Below, one piece after another: positions 56,701 through 64,000 of a DNA stretch of 64,000 nt. The number at the start of each line of letters is the position of its first letter. The stretch's first letter is position 1. The notes beneath the pieces are model-generated. The model made no database searches, had not been told where the DNA came from, and saw only the letters and a program-made list of their open reading frames with translations. Origin of the DNA: Brachionus plicatilis (Eukaryota > Rotifera > Eurotatoria > Ploima > Brachionidae); NCBI GenBank assembly GCA_010279815.1, contig QEOQ01000508.1, positions 3,493,217 to 3,557,216 of the forward strand. Reading direction: 5' to 3'. The position numbers were made by a program, and so were the translations under genes.

Positions 56701-56948
56701 TGAGCTCAAATTCAATAAATTATATAGACCAGGGATCTTTCAGGATGATGTCGAGTTTGGTAGAGTTGAAACTGTCGGAGAATAAAATTGACAAAATATG
56801 TCTTGAAAGTTTAAAAGGAATCGATTTTTCGAGACTCAAAAAACTTGACTTAAGTGAAAACATGATAGAAAATATCGACCATGAGCTTTTGTTAAATTTA
56901 AAAAATGTAAAACTCGAACTGCAAGATAATTTAATCGGAGAAAAATAG
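53744..56948 (+). CDS. Leucine-rich-repeat protein, three exons (5' part joined by inference)
   Basis: Exons 53744-53804, 53853-54382 and 55662-56948 join in frame (phases 1, 0) to 625 residues. The last exon encodes about fourteen consecutive 24-residue leucine-rich repeats of the type LxxLxLxxNxIxxIxxxxFxxLxN (for example LKVLDLSDSMIRWISRNSF), ending ELQDNLIGEK. That exon has no in-frame ATG before the fifth repeat, so the start must come from upstream; the two-exon 5' piece starting MTDTYNIRLISIRRATELDK ends in phase 0 at a GTAAGA donor, exactly what the LRR exon needs. Its 170 residues are acidic/helical and unrecognised. No signal peptide or transmembrane segment: probably intracellular. 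The acceptor (TTTAAG, 55661) is weak. If wrong, the 5' piece is a separate gene ending with a small exon near 54490. Confidence 0.65.
54965..55384 (+). mobile_element. piggyBac-derived MITE with TTAA duplication
   Basis: Ends CACTAGAAGCACC and GGTGCTTCTAGTG are 13-base perfect inverted repeats flanked by TTAA on both sides (54961-54964 and 55385-55388), the piggyBac signature. Subterminal GAGTCATGACTC-like palindromes are present. It sits in intron 2 of the leucine-rich-repeat gene and keeps a coding scrap of the parent transposase (next entry). Confidence 0.93.
55083..55202 (+). pseudogene. piggyBac transposase cysteine-rich tail, remnant
   Basis: A 39-residue frame in the MITE reads IRLCGNYKATNFYSKCKKAG then CGYCTKEIESICKKCD and stop. 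Its Cys pattern and order match the C-terminal cysteine-rich domain of the intact piggyBac ORF at 61112-62599 (IRLCNGNKSNFTCDRCKKYT, CGPC, SICKNC). One Cys (Phe-Thr-Cys versus Phe-Tyr-Ser) is lost. The rest of the transposase has been deleted. Confidence 0.85.
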
Positions 56949-59200
56949 TTTTATTTTAATACAAATCTAGAATTTTATACAGAATTTTTACATTAAATAG
57001 TGAATTTTTTTTTCTAAAATAACTTCCATTTTTATTCAATTAATCGATTGACCTGATATTTCATTAAAATAAATAAATTTTTATAAAAAATTTTTCATCC
57101 TATCTCAATTTATTTAATCTTGTGTAATCATTGTGTATTTTAATATTTTGCATATACGTCACTTACAAAAATGAATAAAATTCGAATTCAATTAATCAAA
57201 ATTTTAGATTTAAACAATTCATTTTAATTAAATTTGAATATTTTAGTTTGTTTCAAATTAAGATTTACAACTGATGACTCATTCAAAGAGAAACAAAGAA
57301 ATTTCATTTTAGAAACAAATTTTCAAATTACGAAAAGAACAAAAATTTTTCTTAATGATCAAAACATAATATTTAGATTAAATTTTTTTCCAACTAGGTT
57401 TTAATGTTTTATTTAATAAAATGGAAGGGTAATACAATGAAATTTCCCATTATATTTAATTTTTTTTAAGTTAAAAGCCCCGAGTCTCTAATAAAGACTT
57501 TTTTTGAAGCTCTGCTTTTCTATTTGAATTTCTTTATAAACGCTACGTTTTTAATATGTATCGACTATGTGACCCATAGGACTTTTAAAATAAAAAATTT
57601 AACATTATGAGGTCTATGTTAGACCATGCACCAAATATTCTATTCATGGTATTAAAGCATGCGTCGCTAAACAAGGGGATACGGTAAATTAACTTTTTTT
57701 TGCTGTAATATTTTTTAATTATATAAATTAAAATATAACTAAGAGTTAAATTATATTAGATTATTAAATTAATATATTAAATTAATTTAGATTTTAATTT
57801 AAAATATTCTTAAACATCAAATGTTTTTTAAAAAAGTAATATAAAAAACTTATTTTATCATTTTTATTGAAATTTTAATCAATAAAATTTTGATTAAAGA
57901 AATTTATTTTCCTGATGTTAAATAAAAGATAATTAATCCGATAATTAATACTTCAATCCGAACTTTCTTCGATTAGAAATAATACAGTTCGGATTAACTT
58001 TTCCGAGTACTCGATAATCCGTTTTTTATTAAAAAAATACAAAAAGTTTGGATAATTTTTTTTTTTTTTAGAATTAAAAACCCGAATTTAAAAATAAAAT
58101 ATTTATAATGTCGTCTTTGGTCATCGATGGATCATCAATGTTAAATCCGCAGATTTCTATTTTTTGTTCAATTTTCAATTTTCAATTCGATTTTTGCTTT
58201 TTTAGTTTAAAACTTCATCTTTTAATTTTTTAATAATGAAAAAAAATAAACAGGAATAGAAATATTTCTTGTGTTATTACAAAATATTAAATTTGGCTAT
58301 ATTTATTAATTGAAAATTTTATATCCGAATAAAATAACATTCTAAACAATAAGAGCTATTGAACAATTTTTTTAAAAAATATGTTCGGATTGCTAATTAA
58401 TACGAACATTTTTGTTAGTATTAAAGTGAGTCTACTGTATAATTTTTATTCTAATTAGTACTCTTACTAATAATAATAATGATTCTTTATGTAATTTTTG
58501 GAAAGAATATTTAATTTTTAAAAAATTTCCAAATAGAATAAGTATAACTTTTGTTTTAAGATAATTTGAAACCAATAATAAAAAATTAATATCAAATCAA
58601 TCAAAAATAATATCAATTGATTATTTTTTTCAATACATTTTCATTTTTTTAGGGTAGCAGAAAAATTAAATTAAATCTCTTTAAATTAGATTAAGTCTCT
58701 ATTTTATTTAGTTTTTGATAGATAAAATAACGAAGAAAAAAAACAAGTTGTATGCATCAATTTTATGATGTTAAATTCTAAAATAAATTTTATCTTTTGA
58801 TAAAAGAACAACAATAAATTTCAAGATAAAAATTAAAGAAAATCAAATTAAATATCTAATAGAATAAATAATATTTAAAGGTTATACCAAATATTCCATC
58901 AAATATGTTGATTAATTTTAAGTTAAATTATTTAATTTTTTCGCATAAAGGTTGGACAAAAAGAGGCCAAAAAAATAATTATTTTTAATTTAAAAATTCT
59001 TCAAAACATCAAAGATCATCCATTATTTTGGCAAAGTTAAATAATAAAAAAAATGATCAACCTAAGTCGCTTATCTCGAAGAATTTTTAGTTTTAAACTC
59101 TTTACGAAATCGCATTTCTAAACTCATCTGACAAAAATAATTCATAATTTACTTGGATATATATTAAAAAAGCCTACACGAAAACAGAAAAAAATTGCAA
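56949..59200. other. Intergenic region with a pogo/Tigger-like relic
   Basis: AT-rich with no gene. 57930-58437 contains repeated AATCCGAAC phrases and the right-hand end described separately. Confidence 0.5.
57930..58437. mobile_element. Degraded pogo/Tigger-like element
   Basis: The right end read inward is CAGTAGACTCACTTTAATAC followed by TTCG and AATCCGAACAT, with TA just outside (58438-58439). Near the left side AATCCGATAATTAATACTTC, AATCCGAACTTTC and GTTCGGATTAAC recur. CAGTAGACTC plus repeated AATCCGAAC is the style of pogo/Tigger termini. The left terminus was not found. Confidence 0.5.
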
Positions 59201-59210
59201 CAAAAATTTG

Positions 59211-59420
59211 AAATATGCGTTTTCAACTGACGTGGCTCGAGACTATGTTCGATGCTTATATAAGTCTAAAGTATTTGGCTCAAGCAAAATAAAAAGCCAT
59301 TTTTGGGAAGAAAAATTAAATTTTTTAAAAATTTTGCCAAAAGAACAAGGTCAATGGTTGAGACAACACACTAATCTGGTCACAAAAAAAAAGAATAATT
59401 TTAATTATGATATAAAATAA
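59211..59420 (+). other. Possible coding exon, unrecognised
   Basis: An open frame without ATG reads KYAFSTDVARDYVRCLYKSK, then VFGSSKIKSHFWEEKLNFLK and PKEQGQWLRQHTNLVTKKK to a TAA. The residue mix (Trp, Arg, Cys, Gln) is more protein-like than background. 5' to it, about 59054-59122, an ATG frame MINLSRLSRRIFSFKLFTKS resembles a mitochondrial targeting peptide but I found no good donor to join them. It could be a small mitochondrial protein gene; no family recognised. Confidence 0.35.
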
Positions 59421-59551
59421 GCATAAAATATTTGATTTAGCTTAGGATTTAGCAATAAGCTTGCACGAAGCACAAAAAATTTAATTTCTCATTTCTAGAA
59501 GCTTCTTTTACAAAGAAAAAATTTTTTTATTCATTAAGATATTTTGATTAA

Positions 59552-60162
<611 letters not shown>

Positions 60163-60776
60163 GAAATTATGTTTAAAAATTCACACTTTGACATTCGGAT
60201 TAAATTATTTTCTCTTTATTTCTCAGTCAAATACACTTTTTTTTTAATACTAATGTTTTAGTTTTGTATCTTATCGATTTTTTTCTAAGAATATGAATAA
60301 ATTGAAAATTAAAAAATAGCTCTATTAATCAGCAGAATTTTTTTTAGAAATTAAGTGAAATTTTTTTTTTTAATTAAGCTGAGCAAACTAAAATTATTCG
60401 TCAAACATATTTAGAATATCAACTACCCATAAATTAAAATTTTTAAATTTTTATCATAAAACCAAAGGATCTGGTCGCTAAGTACCGTAAACCCTTGAAA
60501 AGTATTGCATGCCTCAAAAATTGAAATTCGGGTTTTAGTGCATGCATAAGCCTAGATCAACCCCATATTAAAATTGACTAGTTAAACAGTATGTTGCAAA
60601 AGTTTAGAAATTTTTTTTGGTTAACAAAATAATTGTTTTTACGCATAAAATAGGCGGGAAAATAAAAAAAAAGCGGATTTTGTTTATTTTTTTTTTTTTG
60701 TCATCAATCCACATAAAACATAAAACCAAAATAAAAATTATACGAAAAAAAAAATAATAAAAAAAATACTAAAAAT
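60163..60776. other. 3' flank of ARF1
   Basis: AT-rich, no gene. TACCGTAAACCCTTG at 60485-60499 also occurs at 63631-63645, hinting at a dispersed repeat; 60500-60580 is less AT-rich. Confidence 0.4.
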
Positions 60777-60920
60777 GTTACTTTCATCACAAAAAGTTCA
60801 CTTCCGAGGTCTACCAGGACGGCTTCGATCAGACACAGAACTAGTCCCTGAATATAGTATTTTGGTTCAATTGACACATTTTGGAGATATACGTAACAGC
60901 TTGGCTATCTCATTATGCTT
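60777..60920 (-). pseudogene. Tc1-like transposase N-terminal fragment, broken
   Basis: Minus strand reads KHNEIAKLLRISPKCVN, stop, TKILYSGTSSVSDRSRPGRP, RK, stop. This is the helix-turn-helix (NEIAKLLRIS) plus the GRPR basic hook of Tc1-family transposases, in the right order and spacing. Two in-frame stops and the loss of the DDE part make it a relic. It abuts the 3' side of the piggyBac ORF. Confidence 0.75.
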
Positions 60921-61111
60921 TTTATCTACACTTTTTAGCTAAACCACGATGTTATTTTGAAAGAACATGAGGAGTTAGAGAGTTATTCAAATTAAAATAT
61001 TTATTTATGTTTATAAATAAAATATTTATGTTATTAAAATATTTAAAAATATTTAAACATTTATAAACATATTTAAAAAAAATGACTTAAAAACAAGAAA
61101 AAAAATATTTT

Positions 61112-62599
61112 CTAAATTCGCATCCCTTGTTCGTAACAATTTTTACAGATCGATTTTAAAACTTTCTCCCCTACACAAGGACCACATGTATATTTTTTAC
61201 ATCTATCACAAGTAAAGTTGGATTTGTTTCCATTACATAGCCTGATTTGACACCTTTTTTTTGCAGATTTTGAAGATGAATCAGGCTCAGTACTTTCCGT
61301 CAATCGCTTTCCAGAAGCAACTGGAGTAACTGGACTTGAAGGCTGTACGCTTGTATTTACCATTTCCAGCAATTCATGAGCCAATGATCTCAAATACATT
61401 CGACGAGAAATCTTGCTACTGTTACAAGCTTTATACAAGATCCAGCTGTTTATTCCAACTAAATTTAGAATGTTGAAAAAAACTGCAACTGGCCAGCGTC
61501 TTGTTTTAGTCTTAACTGAATATAAACGAGTCATATTATCAACACAATTGACGCCGACTTTTTTCTTATTTCTCACTGTACCAATAAAAGTTGTTTTCTT
61601 CTTCAGCAAACTTTCAACCAAAGTATGACTTGAAAAAAAATTATCAGCTGCTACACAATATCCTTTATTATTGTAGGGTTCAATAAGTTTTTCAACAACA
61701 AATCCACCTTGGAGTTTGTCATTTGGTCTATCAATTTCCTTGCCTAAGTAAGGAAACCCATTTAAGATATATTTTGTCTCAACGTCCGACAAAATCCAAG
61801 ATTTAATCCCAAATTTATCTGGCTTACTCGGCATATACTGAATAAAAGAACACCGATTTTTACTTGGTAATAATTGTTCATCAACCGTCAGATGTAAACC
61901 TGGTCTATAGCATGCTTGGGCATTTTCGATAAACTTATCCCATATTTGGCGAGCCATGCTAAACTTATCAGTTTTCACTCGTTCTGAACGGGTTGATTTA
62001 TCGTCAAATCGAATGTATTTCAAAATTAGTAAAAACTTATCTCTTGCCATAAATTTTCGGATCATGCTCACTCCATAAATTCTTGACCACATGTCTTTGA
62101 GAGGAACATTTGGGCATAAAACACCTCTTGCATAAAGAATACCGATAAAAGCTAAAATATCTTCTTTTGTAAATGAAATTTTAGGATCTACAGCTTTCGA
62201 GTGACAATTGGTACAGTTCAATATTAAATTTATCATGGACAAATCAAACATCATGAAAAATGCTGACAGTTTGGTCTCGTTCATATGACGTGCAGCATAG
62301 CTTGTTGGTCCAACTTTCTCATTAAAATTTAGCTTTTTGGTAAGATTTGTCTCTTCTCCGTCATCCAACCTAACCCTTATTGTTCCATTTTTCGAAGTTT
62401 TATCAATGGTAGTTTCTTCTCCAGGTTCTATATTATCTGAGTCTTCATCAGAGTCATATTCAGTTTTTAATGTTTCCATTTCTTCTTTAATATCATTATC
62501 CTCATAATCATTATCATTATCATCAGAAACTTCTGATCGGGCATCGTCAGTATTTCTAAGAAGTTCAAGATCCTGTAAGGCAGCTTTTCTTCGGGACAT
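61112..62599 (-). CDS. piggyBac-family transposase ORF, internally shortened
   Basis: Uninterrupted 495-residue frame, against about 560-600 in active piggyBac proteins. An acidic N-terminus (1-70) leads into the DDE_Tnp_1_7 core: TVDEQLLPSKNRCSFIQYMP (Asp240), CVAADNFFSSHTLVESLL (Asp319), and CVDNMTRLYSVKTKTRRWPV (Asp354), then the Cys-rich tail (IRLCNGNKSNFTCDRC, CGPC, SICKNC). Only 35 residues separate the second and third Asp; in the family a segment of roughly 70-80 more residues (with the STxH...YN...GGVDxxD part) is expected, so the core has an in-frame deletion and is unlikely to be active. A piggyBac-like right end with TTAA lies at 62879-62883; the left end is missing. Could be domesticated or a recent decayed copy. 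Confidence 0.9.
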   Translation of the reverse strand: MSRRKAALQDLELLRNTDDARSEVSDDNDNDYEDNDIKEEMETLKTEYDSDEDSDNIEPGEETTIDKTSKNGTIRVRLDDGEETNLTKKLNFNEKVGPTSYAARHMNETKLSAFFMMFDLSMINLILNCTNCHSKAVDPKISFTKEDILAFIGILYARGVLCPNVPLKDMWSRIYGVSMIRKFMARDKFLLILKYIRFDDKSTRSERVKTDKFSMARQIWDKFIENAQACYRPGLHLTVDEQLLPSKNRCSFIQYMPSKPDKFGIKSWILSDVETKYILNGFPYLGKEIDRPNDKLQGGFVVEKLIEPYNNKGYCVAADNFFSSHTLVESLLKKKTTFIGTVRNKKKVGVNCVDNMTRLYSVKTKTRRWPVAVFFNILNLVGINSWILYKACNSSKISRRMYLRSLAHELLEMVNTSVQPSSPVTPVASGKRLTESTEPDSSSKSAKKRCQIRLCNGNKSNFTCDRCKKYTCGPCVGEKVLKSICKNCYEQGMRI

Positions 62600-62845
62600 G
62601 GTTCAAAAATGATTATTTATTAAAGGAATTATTGAAATTAAGAAGAGTTTGAAATAAGAAGCATAATTAGCCATTTCTTTAATTTATTTTACAAATAAAA
62701 GACAATATTTTTGGAGGGTCGAAAAAACCCTCTTTGGCCTTAACGTATACATCTTTTTTATTACATGAAAATAAAAATATTTTGTAATCAAAACTAATTA
62801 ATTATGATATTTTTTGAATTTTAGTTTTTGTGAAAAAAAATGTCA

Positions 62846-62883
62846 ACAAGGGTCAAAAAACCCCTGCGGCCGTTTAGTGTTAA
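62846..62883. mobile_element. piggyBac terminal sequence (right end, TTAA)
   Basis: Read inward from TTAA (62880-62883): CACTAAACGGCCGCAGGGGT then TTTTTTGACCC. It is close to the transposase 5' side. A similar hairpin GGAGGGTCGAAAAAACCCTC lies inside at 62714. TTAACACTCAAAAGGGTTTT at 44034 in the BicD intron has the same plan. The matching end on the other side of the ORF was not found. Confidence 0.65.
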
Positions 62884-62899
62884 TTTTAAATTTGTACAT

Positions 62900-64000
62900 T
62901 TTTAGATTACTGGATAGGAAATGTCTTTAATTTGAGCAAATTAAATACATAATCATTGGTCAGTAATAGATAATCTTAAAATATTTTCACAAAACTAAAT
63001 TCAATAGCTGTTGACTCAGATTAAAATATGTTTTTCATGATATAATGTATTTAATATATTTTCAAATAAAAATTTGAATAAAAAAATAAAAATTGTTTTT
63101 TTTTAGATTAACTTAATTTTAAATTTAATAAAAATTTTAACATGTGAAATTGTTTGATTATTCTTATTAAAAATAATTTTTCAAGGTCAGCTGGATAGTT
63201 AGAGATCAAAACAGGTTTAGACCTTAAATCACAGTTTTTTTTCAAATGATCTTTGTTGTGTTGGTAAATGAGTCCAATCGATTGATAAAATTCATTTATC
63301 GACTAATTTTTTTTAGTCGATCATTAAATCGATTAATTTTTTTTTCTTAAAAATAAAGGGAACAAGCTAAAGAAAGAATTGGACAACATATTTATATGAT
63401 AAATTACTTTAGAAAAAATATCAGAAAAACTTATAAGGTTAAGTAATTTTGACAGATTTCTGAAGTATCAATTCACTTAAGTAGATTAAGCATTAAGAAG
63501 ATCATTTAAAGTTTTTTATTAAAAAAAATAATATTTTTTGATAATTCCTAATTATTCATTTCGATACAAATTAGTAGTTTTACAGTTAATTAGAAAAATT
63601 ATTCTATTTAATAATCGACTAAAATAATACCGTAAACCCTTGCGCATAGGCGCAGCAGTTAATACCAGGCCCTACAACTACCGCAATGCGGCTAATCCCA
63701 GTCATTTCATGTAAAAAAAAATTAAAATTGAATTAAAAAGATTTTTCGCGCCTAAGACAGGATCCGGGATTTACCATGTGGTAAACCCAGGAATTTGTCG
63801 TTTTACCGCACCAAAAACTGATTCATAACCGCGAAAAAAAAATTAAAATAAGCATTTAAATGCCGGTTTAGGTCGATTTTAATTTAAAAGTTTCGAAACA
63901 ACCGCATGCGGTAAAATTAAGTTTTTAAGGAAAAAAAAAACATTTTTTAAAAAAAGAAAAAAATTTAAAAAAGTTGGTTTTGCAATTTTTCCTTTTTCTT
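62900..64000. other. Right edge, non-coding
   Basis: AT-rich to 63620. From 63630 to 63920 the sequence becomes mixed, with short palindromes (ACCGCATGCGGT at 63900, CCGCAATGCGG near 63675, GGGATTTACCATGTGGTAAACCC-like at 63758) that look like part of a repeat continuing past the edge. Confidence 0.4.

Overview
The window is animal nuclear DNA. It is very AT-rich (roughly three quarters A+T by eye), and its genes are split by short GT-AG introns (mostly 50-60 bases, a few of several kb). It holds metazoan-type genes: a class A GPCR, Bicaudal-D, ARF1, a MAT2-type S-adenosylmethionine synthetase and a C10orf67-like coiled-coil protein. The spaces between and inside genes are packed with short non-autonomous DNA transposons. 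A small invertebrate genome is certain. A monogonont rotifer of the Brachionus kind is my best guess from base composition, intron size and gene style, but that is inference. There is one assembly gap (596 N, 40416-41011).

Layout. 688-1069 (-) first two coding exons of a peptide-type GPCR whose remainder lies off the left edge. 6641-11894 (+) a 12-exon coiled-coil gene resembling C10orf67, convergent with 11981-12520 (-), an intron-less O6-alkylguanine-DNA alkyltransferase. 19092-20087 (+) a possible 61-residue membrane protein with a tandem-repeat intron. 20177-25866 (+) an ankyrin-repeat gene whose 3.8 kb intron is full of MITEs. 30137-31442 (+) S-adenosylmethionine synthetase. 33401-34438 (-) a vWA protein. 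37940-38728 (+) a Cys/His-rich zinc-binding-type protein. 41160-48354 (-) Bicaudal-D. 53744-56948 (+) a leucine-rich-repeat protein, with a piggyBac-derived MITE in one intron. 59558-60162 (+) ARF1. 61112-62599 (-) a piggyBac transposase ORF. The rest is AT-rich non-coding DNA with degraded mobile elements.

The genes are unrelated housekeeping or structural genes; there is no operon or functional cluster. The most notable content is mobile: hAT-like MITEs with 8-bp target duplications, TA-flanked mariner-like MITEs, a TTAA-flanked piggyBac derivative that still encodes the piggyBac cysteine-rich tail, a piggyBac ORF lacking the stretch between its second and third catalytic aspartates, Tc1, pogo and LINE remnants, and a transposon family of unknown type with long terminal inverted repeats. 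One host-gene oddity stands out: the 5' end of Bicaudal-D exon 2, splice acceptor included, has been copied four more times into the preceding intron. I saw no tRNA, rRNA or CRISPR, and no clearly new multi-gene system.
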